Assembly: GCA_963678445.1 (NCBI GenBank) | Contig: OY782877.1 | Location: forward strand, 1,116,001 to 1,180,000 | From: G963678445 sp963678445 | Lineage (GTDB): Bacteria; Hydrogenedentota; Hydrogenedentia; Hydrogenedentales; G963678445 | Direction: 5' to 3' | DNA: 64,000 nt | Part shown: in pieces, positions 27,083 through 36,611 of the stretch | Layout: each line of letters begins with the position of its first letter | Position numbering within the stretch: position 1 is the stretch's first letter | The notes under the pieces: generated by a model | Database searches by the model: none | What the model saw: only the letters and a program-made list of their open reading frames with translations | What the model was told of the DNA's origin: nothing | Program-made: the position numbers and the translations under genes

Positions 27083-29044
27083 ATGGATGTGAACAAGGCG
27101 CTGTCGGTGTCGCGTACAAATCGCGGCGCATTTTTTTATTCGGTCGTACTGGGCATGCTCTTCACCCTGCTTCTCCTCGTCCTGCTTCGCACGGCATGGC
27201 TGTGCGACGATGCCTACATTACCCTGCGCACGGTCGATAACCTTGTGCATGGACAAGGGCTGCGCTGGAACGTAGCGGAACGCGTACAGGCCTATACACA
27301 CCCCCTGTGGATGTTCGCCGTTTCTGCTGTCTATTTTTTTACCGACGAATCTTTCTTTACCCTTATTGCCATTTCAATTCTGACAACCCTCTGCGCCGTG
27401 GGCATAATGCATGTTGCCCTGTCACGGAGCACTCCCGCAACCCTGCTGGGACTGGTGCTGTTGTTATTCTCACGCGCCTTTGTGGATTACAGCACATCGG
27501 GCCTGGAAAACCCGATGACCCATCTCATTCTGGCGCTCTTTCTGTCTCTTTTCTTCCGCGAACAATACGGCGTGCGCACCCTGTTCGCCATGGCGTTACT
27601 GGCGGCCTGCGGCATGCTGAACCGAATGGATACCGCCCTGTTTTATGCCCCACCGCTACTGTATATCTGGTTAAGCCTGCCCAAGAAAAAAGCGACCTGC
27701 GCAATATGCCTGGGCTTTCTTCCTTTTGTCCTCTGGGAGGTATTTTCCCTTTTCTACTACGGCTTCCCCTTCCCCAACACGGCCTACGCAAAGCTGGGAA
27801 CCGGCATCGACGCACAACAAATGCTCACGCAGGGGCTCTATTATTTCCTGCATACCCTGCAGCGTGACCCATCGACCCTGGCAGTGATTGCCCTGGCCAT
27901 ATTGACCTCGCTTTTTGTACGCGACAAGCGCCCCTTTATGGTCGCCTTAGGCGTACTGGCGTATTTATGCTACATCTGCAAAATAGGCGGCGATTTCATG
28001 GGAGGCCGCTTCTTCACGGCCCCGCTCTTTGTATCCGTCTGCCTCATAGTACGCCTTCCCAAAGTCCATCACCTCTGGTGCTGGACGCCTTTAGCGCTTC
28101 TGGCGATAGTGCTCAGCTGCTCATGCCCCTACGTCCCCGTATGTTCAGGGAAAAGCTTTGGCGATAGCGTAAAAGGCTTCAAGGACGCGCATGGAATCGG
28201 CGATGAACGACGTTTTTACTACAAAACCTCCGGATTATTGCACTGGACAAAGGGCACGCCTATGCCCACACATTCCTATGCAAAAACCGGGCGCAAATAC
28301 CGCAAGATGGACACCCCATTCACCAAAACGCACGGCAGCGTGGGGTATCGCGGCTATTTCGGTGGCCCCAAGGTGCACATTATCGACTATTACGCCCTGA
28401 CCGATCCGCTTTTGGCGCGCCTTCCTGCACGCTACACACCCCGTTGGCGCATTGGGCATTTCGCGCGTGTCATACCGCGGGGATACGAACAAACGGCAGG
28501 GGGCGAAAAGAACACTTTACAGGACAAGGGACTGGCGCAGTATTACGACAAACTTTCTGTAATTACGCGTGGGCCACTATGCCGTTGGGAACGCTTCAAG
28601 GCCATTGTGCAAATAAACCTGGGACGTTATGACACTTGGCTCGATCGGGATCAATACCGTTTCCCAAACCTGAAACGACTTACGTATAAGCAGGTTTCTC
28701 AGCCCAAACCCGCCGGTACCCGATGGAATGCATCCGGTAATATCGTACTGCATTCAAATGGCGTACATATTGCCCTGGAAGAGCCAACGCATGCCCCTCA
28801 GATAGAAATCAGCCTGGATCACAACGATCAATACCAGCTGCTGTTCATGCAAGGGGACAACATGCTGGGCTGGTGTAATGTGGGCCCCAAAGCAGGCAGC
28901 GGACACGGGTTGGCCGTATATACCGTGCCTACACCGGCAACAGCAGTCAAGATGGGATATGATGCTGTCCGCGTTTTTCCCTTCAAAGCAGGACGCAATT
29001 CCCGAAACAGCATGGGACACCTACGTCTGCTCGACGAAATGTAG
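27083..29044 (+). CDS. GT-C fold membrane glycosyltransferase (AftB-like)
   Basis: A 653-residue integral membrane protein with about ten transmembrane segments in the first 360 residues and a soluble C-terminal half. The loop DDAYITLRTVDNLVHGQG (residues about 42-59) followed by RVQAYTHPLW is the signature of polyprenyl-phosphate-sugar-dependent GT-C enzymes, with the paired acidic residues serving as metal/catalytic site. YSTSGLENPMTHLILALF also matches AftB-type arabinofuranosyltransferase annotations. It likely transfers a sugar to an envelope polymer outside the inner membrane; acceptor and donor are unknown. The RBS is nearer than usual to the ATG at 27083, so a GTG at 27089 is possible. 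Confidence 0.75.
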   Translation: MDVNKALSVSRTNRGAFFYSVVLGMLFTLLLLVLLRTAWLCDDAYITLRTVDNLVHGQGLRWNVAERVQAYTHPLWMFAVSAVYFFTDESFFTLIAISILTTLCAVGIMHVALSRSTPATLLGLVLLLFSRAFVDYSTSGLENPMTHLILALFLSLFFREQYGVRTLFAMALLAACGMLNRMDTALFYAPPLLYIWLSLPKKKATCAICLGFLPFVLWEVFSLFYYGFPFPNTAYAKLGTGIDAQQMLTQGLYYFLHTLQRDPSTLAVIALAILTSLFVRDKRPFMVALGVLAYLCYICKIGGDFMGGRFFTAPLFVSVCLIVRLPKVHHLWCWTPLALLAIVLSCSCPYVPVCSGKSFGDSVKGFKDAHGIGDERRFYYKTSGLLHWTKGTPMPTHSYAKTGRKYRKMDTPFTKTHGSVGYRGYFGGPKVHIIDYYALTDPLLARLPARYTPRWRIGHFARVIPRGYEQTAGGEKNTLQDKGLAQYYDKLSVITRGPLCRWERFKAIVQINLGRYDTWLDRDQYRFPNLKRLTYKQVSQPKPAGTRWNASGNIVLHSNGVHIALEEPTHAPQIEISLDHNDQYQLLFMQGDNMLGWCNVGPKAGSGHGLAVYTVPTPATAVKMGYDAVRVFPFKAGRNSRNSMGHLRLLDEM

Positions 29045-29071
29045 AAAAATAACCATGGCGTCCATACGTAA

Positions 29072-29170
29072 ACGATTAAAATCTGAAAATTTATCATCGA
29101 AAACAAAAAAACTATTGTGGCCAGAAACGGCAAGGACCATATATTTCAGTTGTGCTCGCGGGACCACTTG
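29072..29170 (-). repeat. Dispersed hairpin repeat, long copy
   Basis: On the + strand: ATTAAAATCTGAAAATTTAT, CATCGAAAACAAAAAAACTA, AACGGCAAGGACCATATATT, and a decayed hairpin end GCTCGCGGGACCACTT. It lies directly after the glycosyltransferase stop codon. Confidence 0.75.
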
Positions 29171-29240
29171 ACAGCAGTAAGAAGCGGGTATTATCTTGAG
29201 CAATAGGGCAAACTAAACACTAATTAAAGGATACTGAGTT

Positions 29241-29933
29241 ATGCGTATGGCAGGTATTTCACTGATCGCGACATTGGTACTGGCAAGTACGGTATGGGCA
29301 GCTCCCCCCTCCCAACCGGAATGTGAGGGATTACCGCTGGTATTTTCCGCTGATTTTGAAAAAGAAGACGCTTCTCAATTTGAAATGACGGATGAAAAGG
29401 CATGGAAAGTACGTACACGCGATGGAGAAAAGGTACTTTCATTACGCCGCGCCAGCAAATATGAGCCGGCGGTGCGCTCACCGAAAAACATCGCCTGGAT
29501 CAAAGACCTGGAAGTAACCGATTTTGTCATGGATGTCGCCTGCCGCCAAACCGGTAAGGAATACGGACACCGGGATCTGTGCTTCTTCTTCAACGGCGAA
29601 GACGCCTCGCATTTCTATTATGTCCATTTGGCCACCAAGGCAGACGATCACGCCAACTCCATTTTCCTGGTAGACGGAGCACCGCGCACCTCAATCGCCA
29701 AGGAACGCACCAAGGGTACCGATTGGGGTAAAACCCTGCAAAAAGTACGTATCAAGCGCGATACGAAAACCGGTCGTATTGAAGTATTCTATAATGACAT
29801 GGAAACACCGGTAATGTGGACTGTAGACAAGACCTTCCTGAAGGGGAAACTGGGTATCGGTTCATTCGACGACACCGGCGACTTCTACAGCATCACCGTA
29901 TGGGGTAACCAGGAGGAAGCCCCCAAGAAATAA
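29241..29933 (+). CDS. Secreted concanavalin A-like (DUF1080-like) protein
   Basis: A 230-residue exported protein: signal peptide MAGISLIATLVLASTVWA, then a beta-rich domain. FSADFEKEDASQFEM, ITDFVMDVACRQTGKEYGHR-like strands, DLCFFFNGEDASHFYYVHLA and GKLGIGSFDDTGDFYSITVW resemble the 3-keto-disaccharide hydrolase (DUF1080) or LamG jelly-roll type. A carbohydrate-related role is plausible but not shown. AAAGGA precedes the ATG. The SDR gene starts 39 nt after its stop, so co-transcription is likely. Confidence 0.7.
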   Translation: MRMAGISLIATLVLASTVWAAPPSQPECEGLPLVFSADFEKEDASQFEMTDEKAWKVRTRDGEKVLSLRRASKYEPAVRSPKNIAWIKDLEVTDFVMDVACRQTGKEYGHRDLCFFFNGEDASHFYYVHLATKADDHANSIFLVDGAPRTSIAKERTKGTDWGKTLQKVRIKRDTKTGRIEVFYNDMETPVMWTVDKTFLKGKLGIGSFDDTGDFYSITVWGNQEEAPKK

Positions 29934-29972
29934 CGGTCTGACAAAATTGCCAGTCCAGGGGGAGATGAGCCA

Positions 29973-30992
29973 ATGCGGGTAGCGGTTACAGGAGCGACAG
30001 GACATGTAGGCGCAAACCTCGTGCGTATATTGCTGAAAAAAAAGCAAGGATGCATACGTACCCTGGTCTACAAAACCGGCCCTGCACTGGAAGGCTTGGC
30101 GGTGGAGCAGATGCCCGGCGATGTACTGAAACCGGAAACCCTGTTTCAGGCCTTTACGGATGTCGATACCGTTTACCATCTGGCCTCACTCATTACCCTG
30201 GGCGGCGATCCCACAGGCCTCGTCCGACGGGTCAATATAGAGGGGACAGCGAATGTAATCGAAGCGTGTTTACAATGCGGTGTGCGACGGCTGGTCTACT
30301 TCAGTTCCATACACGCACTTTCACCCTGGCCGCGCCATGACGCCGTCACCGAAACACGTCCGCCCGTCTTGTCCTCTCAGGCCCCCATCTATGACCGCAC
30401 CAAGGCGGCTGCAGAAGGCCTCGTGCTGGAAGCAGTCGCACGCGGTCTGGACGTCGTCGTGGTAAACCCCACAGGCATTATCGGGCCCTACGACTTTGAA
30501 AATTCCCGCATGGGACGCGTCCTGTTGGATCTATATCACCGTCGAATACCCGCTACCCTGAACGCAGGTTTCAATTGGGTAGATGTACGCGATGTTTGCT
30601 ATGGCGCCATTGCAGCTGCACAACGGGGCCGCTGTGGCGAACGCTATATCCTGGGAGGTTATTGGCATTCCCTGCGCGAAATTGCCGATATGGTGACCAT
30701 GGTAACCGGTGCACTCCCCCCGCGGGTAACCCTACCGCTATGGATGCTGTCCTGTGCCCTTCCATTTTTCGAATTGCGCGGACGCATACTCGGAAAGGAG
30801 TCGCGCGTCTCCCGCACCTCAATGTATGCGTTGCGCCACCACCAGCAGGTGGATTATTCTAAGGCGATCCAGGAATTAGACTATACCGCCAGACCCATGT
30901 TGGATACGGTACGGGATACCTTTGCCTGGCTTGAATCCAGTGGACGCCTGCAACCTGCCCAACAATGGTCCCCAACACACACGAAACTATAA
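29973..30992 (+). CDS. NAD-dependent epimerase/dehydratase (extended SDR)
   Basis: A 339-residue extended short-chain dehydrogenase of the dihydroflavonol reductase/3-beta-HSD-like type. It has the NAD(P) motif VTGATGHVGANLVRILL at the N-terminus, a VYHLAS block near residue 70, the catalytic serine in VYFSSIHAL, the YxxxK motif as YDRTK (residues about 140-144) and VVNPTGIIGPYDF. The C-terminus (about 240-275) has hydrophobic helices. Such enzymes reduce or epimerise sugars, polyketide-like alcohols or sterol-like substrates; the sequence does not tell which. GGGGGAGA is the RBS. It is followed after 19 nt by the kinase gene. Confidence 0.82.
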   Translation: MRVAVTGATGHVGANLVRILLKKKQGCIRTLVYKTGPALEGLAVEQMPGDVLKPETLFQAFTDVDTVYHLASLITLGGDPTGLVRRVNIEGTANVIEACLQCGVRRLVYFSSIHALSPWPRHDAVTETRPPVLSSQAPIYDRTKAAAEGLVLEAVARGLDVVVVNPTGIIGPYDFENSRMGRVLLDLYHRRIPATLNAGFNWVDVRDVCYGAIAAAQRGRCGERYILGGYWHSLREIADMVTMVTGALPPRVTLPLWMLSCALPFFELRGRILGKESRVSRTSMYALRHHQQVDYSKAIQELDYTARPMLDTVRDTFAWLESSGRLQPAQQWSPTHTKL

Positions 30993-31011
30993 CCAAGGAT
31001 GAAGCAAAAAC

Positions 31012-32391
31012 ATGCCAGATGACCCCTCCAGCGAAATCACGGTAAATACTCCGGAAAAGAAAGCCAACGATACGTTGAGCGCAGGACAGATACTGGCGGA
31101 ACGTTTTGAGCTAACCCAACCTATCGGACGTGGTGGAATAGGACAAGTCTGGCTTGCACAGGATCGCTACCTGGAAGGCGAAGCGATTGCCTGCAAGGTA
31201 TTGAAACATGAATTGATGCATGACCGCCGCGCTCTGGCGGATCTGAAACGCGAGGTCCTCCTGGCGCGCCGCCTGCGTCATCCCAACATCCTCGCCGTCT
31301 ACACCTTCTGGGAAAGCACCCCCTGGTACTTTATTACGATGGAATATGTTGCCGGGCGCAATCTGGGGGAGGCGTTGCTTGAACGGGGACACGCCTACAC
31401 TCTTCCAGAAATCTTACCCTGGATAAATTCATTAAGCGGTGCCTTGGACTATGCACATCGTCAGGGTGTATTACACCGCGATGTAAAACCGGGAAATATG
31501 CTGCTGGACACGGAAAACACTATCCGACTGGCTGATTTTGGTATCGCCCGCACCGCCCGGGAAGTACATGTCAACCTGAGTGGTGAAATGACATGCGGCA
31601 CGTTGCTATACGTGAGCCCGGAACAACTCCGTGGCGAAGCCCTCGACGGGCGCAGCGATCTATATAGCCTGACGGCGTCTACATACGAAATGTTAGCGGG
31701 ACGTCCCCCCTTTCCCCCCGAATCCCTTATCGCGCATATTCAGATGATGCCCCCGGAACCCATTCCTCATTTGTCAAAAGAGATCAACGCCATCCTGCTC
31801 AAAGGCTTGGCTAAAACACCAGAAAACCGGTTTCAGAACTGCGCCGCTTTCTACCAGGCAATGGCGTCCGCTGCCCCCCACCATTCCACAAGCCCCCCCC
31901 CCCGCACGACCGCGATAGGAACGGATACCGTGGTTTTAACGCGACCAGAGGAGGACCTGCAGCATAAAAGGCTCGGGGATTTGCTCGTGGAAGCTGAGGT
32001 AATCACCGCTGAACAATTGGAAAGCGCGTTGGAAAAACAATGTGTCAGCCATGAAAAACTGGGAAACATCCTTATCCGCATGGAAGTGCTGGATGAAATC
32101 GCGATTGCACGCACTTTGAGTACACAGCTAAGACTGCCCTATTGCACCCTGGAGGACATGGTGTGCACCCCCGAAGTCCTACCCCTATTGAGTGCTCCTG
32201 CTGCTGCTGCACGGCGATGCATCCCTCTGCGAAAGAACAATGAACAGATTGTTGTAGCCATGGCCGACCCCCTCGACCTGCCCACCGTAAACACGCTCGA
32301 AACTGTTTTTGGCAGCCCCATCACCATCTGTGTTGCAACCCCCTCCAATGTACTCACCGCTATTGAAACCAGCTATGGATGCAGCCGGTAA
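31012..32391 (+). CDS. Ser/Thr protein kinase fused to MshEN (c-di-GMP-binding type) domain
   Basis: A 459-residue cytosolic protein. The Hanks-type kinase spans about residues 29-290: P-loop IGRGGIGQVWLA, lysine in AIACKVLK, catalytic loop VLHRDVKPGNMLLD, metal-binding ADFGIAR, and an APE-like block as YVSPEQL. After a Pro-rich linker, residues about 318-455 match the MshEN / type II secretion GspE N-terminal domain. That part has RLGDLLVEAEVITAEQLESA, KLGNILIRMEVL, LRLPYCTLEDM and VVAMADPLDLPTVNTLE. MshEN domains in ATPases bind cyclic di-GMP, which suggests a c-di-GMP-controlled kinase (inference). It has no transmembrane segment, unlike PknB-type kinases. Confidence 0.85.
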   Translation: MPDDPSSEITVNTPEKKANDTLSAGQILAERFELTQPIGRGGIGQVWLAQDRYLEGEAIACKVLKHELMHDRRALADLKREVLLARRLRHPNILAVYTFWESTPWYFITMEYVAGRNLGEALLERGHAYTLPEILPWINSLSGALDYAHRQGVLHRDVKPGNMLLDTENTIRLADFGIARTAREVHVNLSGEMTCGTLLYVSPEQLRGEALDGRSDLYSLTASTYEMLAGRPPFPPESLIAHIQMMPPEPIPHLSKEINAILLKGLAKTPENRFQNCAAFYQAMASAAPHHSTSPPPRTTAIGTDTVVLTRPEEDLQHKRLGDLLVEAEVITAEQLESALEKQCVSHEKLGNILIRMEVLDEIAIARTLSTQLRLPYCTLEDMVCTPEVLPLLSAPAAAARRCIPLRKNNEQIVVAMADPLDLPTVNTLETVFGSPITICVATPSNVLTAIETSYGCSR

Positions 32392-32519
32392 AGGCAGTGA
32401 GCGAAACTACACCTGCCAAAAGTCATCGACACAGGCGCTATCGCCCCCTTGCCGGTCATGACTGCGGTAAAGCCCCGTTTTTGAAAGAACTTTTGCAAAT
32501 TAACAACCGCCAACCTCAG

Positions 32520-32702
32520 CTATGCCTGCTGCACATCGCCACGGACTGAAAACTTCGTATGCGGTAACCACAACAGCTCTTCCCCCTGGTCCTTTTCCGC
32601 CAGCAAACGATACATCTCTTGCAACGTTAACCCCTCGTTGGGGACCTCCTCGACAACCTCAAGGTCAGCTGGCTCCAGCAATTCATTTTCAAACGCATTC
32701 AT
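32520..32702 (-). CDS. Small acidic hypothetical protein (60 aa)
   Basis: An open frame from the ATG at 32702, which has GAGG 8 nt upstream. It encodes an acidic peptide (MNAFENELLEPADLEVVEEV, LTLQEMYRLLAEKDQGEELL) with a predicted helix in the middle. I do not recognise it. The composition and RBS favour a real small gene. It is convergent with the kinase gene, and a repeat copy lies upstream. Coding is uncertain because of the length. Confidence 0.4.
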   Translation of the reverse strand: MNAFENELLEPADLEVVEEVPNEGLTLQEMYRLLAEKDQGEELLWLPHTKFSVRGDVQQA

Positions 32703-32791
32703 ATCTAAAACCTCATCCGTATAGGAACAACACAAAAAACATTTTCCTCTTCCGGTTTTACCTGCATAAAACACACATTCACCATCAGTTG

Positions 32792-32910
32792 TTTAGTGAC
32801 TCAACTTTGAAAAGGTGTCTTAAAAAACAAACTCTTTACTTTGGTCAGGGACGCTAAGGACCATATTCTCTGGGTGTGGCCCTGGCCACCTTGTGGTCGC
32901 TGGACCGCTT
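32792..32910 (-). repeat. Dispersed hairpin repeat, long copy
   Basis: On the + strand: TTAGTGACTCAACTTTGAAA, AACAAACTCTTTACTTTGG, TCAGGGACGCTAAGGACCAT, CCCTGGCCACCTT, GTGGTCGCTGGACCGCTT. It aligns over its full length with the copy at 9372-9495 and defines the element at about 120 bp. Confidence 0.85.
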
Positions 32911-33401
32911 CAACTGCTTTTAACCATGTATGCGTCATGATGGAATACTCCTCAAGTTACTTTTCATTCATCAAAAAATTGGTTGGATAAATAGGCCAGT
33001 GCAAAGATGCTATTCAGCACAGGGGGAAAAGAGAAGGAATAGGGGTGGGGTGCATTGGCCGTTTACAAACTAATGCGACGTAAAGAAAAACGTACATGTT
33101 CGCGACCACTGCCATTTGGTGCAGCGCGATTGTCGCGAAATCTCCTGTCGGCCATGTGGAGACACAGTGCAGGCGTCATAGAAAACAGAATGTATTCCAG
33201 TCGCCATCATCTGTAAATCCTCAAAGTTGTTTAAAAAAACAGCCGTTTATATCGACTTGCACTTACCTTATATATTTCTATGCGCACTTTTCAGCCCTTC
33301 AGCACCCATTTTCAAGCAAATTCGGTAAAGAAAAATGACTTTGACGCCCCCGCTGATGTATAACATTCTCCAAATGCAGTCGATTCATAAAGGTTTTTAA
33401 A
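32911..33401. other. Intergenic stretch with no recognised feature
   Basis: About 490 bp between the repeat copy and the YkgJ-like gene. A stop-free frame of 80 codons at 33096-33338 on the + strand has no convincing RBS and reads as unstructured sequence. The last 100 bp are A/T-rich and presumably hold the promoter of the YkgJ-like gene, but no clear box is visible. Confidence 0.5.
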
Positions 33402-33950
33402 ATGGGTAAATTCCAGGTTCGTTTCAAATGCCATCATTGCGGCTACTGCTGCACCGACGCCGTGTGCTTTCCCACACCAGCCGATGTAATCCGATTGGTG
33501 AAGGCGACCAAAGCCGATCCGCGCGATTTTCTAACCTTTATCACCCCCGATGAAATCACCGGTGTAGAAAAAAACGACCCCGCATGGCTATACGTCGAAG
33601 GGAAAAAATACATGATGGCCCTGAAGCGTGGGAAAAAAGGCTGCTACTTTCTGCACCCTAAAACACGACATTGCACTGCCTACGAAGATCGTCCCATCCT
33701 GTGTCGCCTTTTCCCCTTCAAACTACATGAAACCCGCGAAGGTGAATTCAAATCTTTCACCCTGCATAGCGATGTAGAGTGTCCCCGCCATCAGGACGGA
33801 CAGGTGGAAACCGCCCCTTTATATGAATTGTATCTGGAAGACTGCAAACATCACGAGGACTATAACGACCTCGTCACCGTCTTTAACCGGAAAATATATC
33901 CGGGCAAAAAATCGGAAGACTTCATCCACATGTTCATCGATCTTCAATAA
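33402..33950 (+). CDS. YkgJ-type cysteine cluster (zinc/iron-chelating) protein
   Basis: A 182-residue protein of the CxxCxxCC (YkgJ/UPF0153) family. The cluster FKCHHCGYCCTDAVCF is at residues about 8-23, and the second set of cysteines is KKGCYFLHPKTRHCTAYEDR with PILCRLFPF near residue 105. Family members bind Zn or an Fe-S cluster; function is generally unknown. AAAGG lies 8 nt before the ATG. The hisS gene follows 149 nt later on the same strand. Confidence 0.85.
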   Translation: MGKFQVRFKCHHCGYCCTDAVCFPTPADVIRLVKATKADPRDFLTFITPDEITGVEKNDPAWLYVEGKKYMMALKRGKKGCYFLHPKTRHCTAYEDRPILCRLFPFKLHETREGEFKSFTLHSDVECPRHQDGQVETAPLYELYLEDCKHHEDYNDLVTVFNRKIYPGKKSEDFIHMFIDLQ

Positions 33951-34099
33951 AAAAGGGCGAATTATCCAGGCAAACAGCCTTTATTCACCGCTAACCTTTA
34001 ACCACCCACAACGCCTTTGATACACTTTATACATCCTTACGAGAAACCGTACACCCATACTGCACTTTCGTTAAAGATGCAACACGGGAAGGACAGATT

Positions 34100-35551
34100 G
34101 TGTCAAAGAAAAAAAAGCAAAAGACCACGCTGGTTGAACCGCGCACCCTAAAAGGCTTTCAGGATTACCTGCCGGCGACATTAATACCGCGCAAACGCTT
34201 TATCCGGCTGGTAGAGGGCATCTTCGAACGTTATGGCTTTTCCCCGCTCGAAACCCCCGCACTGGAGCATCTAGAAACCCTTTTAGGTACCGGCGGCGAG
34301 AATACCAACAAAGAATTATTCCGCCTGGAAAGTCCGGAAGGGGAACCCATTGCGCTACGATTTGATATGACCGTGCCGTTTGCACGCCTCATGGCGCAGT
34401 ATCCGGAACATCTCAAGCCCCCATTTCGTAGGTACGCCATGGGACCGGTATGGCGGGCCGACAAACCCGGTCCTGGCCGCTTCCGTCAGTTCACCCAGCT
34501 GGATATTGATGCTGCAGGGGCTACGACCATTGCCGTCGACGCGGAAATTATCGCTATCATGAGCGAGGTCCTGCATGCAGCAGGCGTAAAAAAACACCGG
34601 ATACTCATCAATAACCGTAAGTTAATCGACGCCCTGCTGGAAGCATGCGGCATCGTGGAAGAGGAACGCCAGAAGCATGTATTGCGGGTCATCGACAAAT
34701 TAGCCAAGGTCGGACTCGACAATATTCGTCTGGAATTAGGCGACGGGCGTATCGATGAGTCCGGCGATCCTATCCCCGGTGTAAAACTCGACCCGGAAAC
34801 CATTGAAACTGTGCTTTCCTTTATCGCCATTCAGGCCAACTCACGCCTCGACATGGTGGAACATCTGGCCAAGGCCCTACCCGAAACGGAACTGGCGCAA
34901 ACCGCCGTGGCCGAAATGCGGGAATTGGCAGAAGCATTGGATGCGCTGAGCGTAGCTGAAGAAAATGCCGTTTTCGATCCCAGTTTGGCACGCGGTCTCG
35001 ACTATTACACCGGCCCCGTCTTCGAAATGATCCTGACCGACGCTCCCCAGTTTGGTTCTGTGATGGGCGGCGGGCGCTACGACGGGTTAGTCTCCCGCTT
35101 CATGAAACAACCCATCCCTTGCACCGGCATGTCCATCGGTTTAGATCGCCTGCTGGCCGCACTAACCCACCTGGACCGTGTCGAAGCAAGCACTACCCCG
35201 GTACAAGCCCTCGTGGTTACCATGGGCAACGTCCCTAAAGCAGAAACGCTACGCCTGGCCGCTGAGCTACGTGCGGCGGGCATCTGCACAGAAACCTTCT
35301 TCGCCAGCAAAAAGAAAATGCAAATGGGCAATCAGCTCTCCCATGCCGACCACTACGGCATCCCCGTAGCTGTCATCATCGGCGAAGATGAACTGGCGCA
35401 AGGCGTGGTCTCTATTAAGGACCTGGAGGCAGGAAAAGCAGGCCGGGAATGCATCGAAGATCGTGAGGCCTACCGCGAAGCGGGTAAAACCGGTCAACGC
35501 ACGGTCGCGCGTACCGAGATGATCTCTGCTGTAAAAGAGATCCTGATGTAA
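34100..35551 (+). CDS. hisS: Histidine--tRNA ligase
   Basis: A 483-residue class II aminoacyl-tRNA synthetase charging tRNA-His. GTG start with GGAAGGA 6 nt upstream. N-terminal basic run, then RTLKGFQDYLPA (motif 1 region), LETLLGTGGENTNKELFR, motif 2 as RYAMGPVWRADKPGPGRFRQ, the histidine loop LARGLDYYTGPVFEM, motif 3 as GMSIGLDRLLAAL, and the C-terminal anticodon domain (VQALVVTMGN, FFASKKKMQMGNQLSHADHY). This is the longer HisS type, about 50 residues over E. coli HisS. A strong terminator follows. Confidence 0.97.
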   Translation: MSKKKKQKTTLVEPRTLKGFQDYLPATLIPRKRFIRLVEGIFERYGFSPLETPALEHLETLLGTGGENTNKELFRLESPEGEPIALRFDMTVPFARLMAQYPEHLKPPFRRYAMGPVWRADKPGPGRFRQFTQLDIDAAGATTIAVDAEIIAIMSEVLHAAGVKKHRILINNRKLIDALLEACGIVEEERQKHVLRVIDKLAKVGLDNIRLELGDGRIDESGDPIPGVKLDPETIETVLSFIAIQANSRLDMVEHLAKALPETELAQTAVAEMRELAEALDALSVAEENAVFDPSLARGLDYYTGPVFEMILTDAPQFGSVMGGGRYDGLVSRFMKQPIPCTGMSIGLDRLLAALTHLDRVEASTTPVQALVVTMGNVPKAETLRLAAELRAAGICTETFFASKKKMQMGNQLSHADHYGIPVAVIIGEDELAQGVVSIKDLEAGKAGRECIEDREAYREAGKTGQRTVARTEMISAVKEILM

Positions 35552-35580
35552 AAAAACAGCGAACCGAACACGCACAAGAC

Positions 35581-35628
35581 AAGAGGCTGCTCATTGCACT
35601 TTGCAAACAGAGCAGCCTCTTCTTTTTT
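35581..35628 (+). terminator. Rho-independent terminator of hisS
   Basis: AAGAGGCTGCTC (35581-35592) pairs with GAGCAGCCTCTT (35610-35621), followed by CTTTTTT. It lies about 30 nt after the hisS stop. Confidence 0.92.
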
Positions 35629-35664
35629 CAGTCCGTTTAATGTGGCACTCCTAAAAACAACAAA

Positions 35665-35688
35665 CGGGACGCCCCAAAGGGCGTCCCG
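35665..35688 (-). terminator. Rho-independent terminator of the NTF2-like gene
   Basis: Perfect 10-bp stem CGGGACGCCC/GGGCGTCCCG with a 4-nt loop. On the minus strand it is followed by TTTGTTGTTTTT, and it lies 27 nt after the stop of the gene at 35715. Confidence 0.9.
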
Positions 35689-35714
35689 ATACTACATTCA
35701 CATTTTTTCGAGAA

Positions 35715-36611
35715 TTAGATGCCGGAAACGTCAAGGCTGACGATCTTCCACGCACCACCTTCTTTTTTCAGAATCAGCTCAAGCGAAGCCATCCCAAAGG
35801 CGCCTTCGACGTCGATCGGATATACGATAGCTTCGCCATCATCAAATTCGATTTCCATATCTTCGGTGGAAACTTCGACGTCTTCCAGGTAACCCATCTC
35901 GTTGGCCTGGCTCAAGAATTCGGCAATACCTTCTTTGTCACCAAATTCATAGTGCTCGAAGCTGTCAGCCATAAAGGCAACAGCGCCATCGATATCAGCA
36001 GCAGCCAGTTTGGTCGCGAATTCTGTTGCGACAGCGGCAACAGCCGTATTGTCATCGGCCGGGGCAGCAGCGGCAGCAGGAGCAGCGGCGGCGGCAGGAG
36101 CAGCAGCAGCAGCGGCAGGAGCCGGGCAGACAGCGGGTTTACCCATGACCAGGCTCTTCACCAAAGCAGCCTTGGCAGCATCCATATCGGAAGCGATCAG
36201 GTACAGGCTGGCAACAGCAGCGTCATCCAAAAGCTCTTTCGCGCCTTCAACGCCTTCTTGCAGCATGTCCATCTTTTGGACATCCAGATCCATCATTTCA
36301 TCGAGCAGATCAGCAACATCATCGCTATCTGCAGCAACCGCAGCACTCAATGCAGCAGCCAGTTCCGCACGTTCGGCGTTCAGCGCATTCATGGCTTCAG
36401 CATATTGCGCATAGCCTTCCAGCAATTCCACCATTTCATAGCTGTCCAGTTCGGCCTGTTCCGCAACCTGCAGAACCAACAGTTTTTCCAGCGCAGCATC
36501 TGCCTTGGGACAACGTTCACCACCGAACATCGCGCAGGGCATCTGAGCCTGTGCTGTTACTGCGACCAACACTACGACTGCCAATCCGAGAGAGACCATT
36601 ACTTTCTTCAT
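35715..36611 (-). CDS. Secreted protein with Ala/Pro linker and NTF2-like C-terminal domain
   Basis: A 298-residue protein from the ATG at 36611 (AAGGAG about 9 nt upstream). Signal peptide KKVMVSLGLAVVVLVAVTA. Residues about 25-165 are an acidic helical region with two cysteines (MPCAMFGGERCPKADAALEK). A low-complexity Ala/Pro linker (PAAAAAAPAAAAAPAAAAAP) leads to a C-terminal SnoaL/NTF2-like domain (VAAVATEFATKLAAADIDGA, ending KKEGGAWKIVSLDVSGI). Probably periplasmic; ligand unknown. It is single-gene, with its own terminator. Confidence 0.75.
   Translation of the reverse strand: MKKVMVSLGLAVVVLVAVTAQAQMPCAMFGGERCPKADAALEKLLVLQVAEQAELDSYEMVELLEGYAQYAEAMNALNAERAELAAALSAAVAADSDDVADLLDEMMDLDVQKMDMLQEGVEGAKELLDDAAVASLYLIASDMDAAKAALVKSLVMGKPAVCPAPAAAAAAPAAAAAPAAAAAPADDNTAVAAVATEFATKLAAADIDGAVAFMADSFEHYEFGDKEGIAEFLSQANEMGYLEDVEVSTEDMEIEFDDGEAIVYPIDVEGAFGMASLELILKKEGGAWKIVSLDVSGI

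Noticed and set aside
36010..36414. Alanine-rich 134-codon frame on the + strand
   Set aside because: Antisense shadow of the GCN-rich linker and helical part of the NTF2-like gene.
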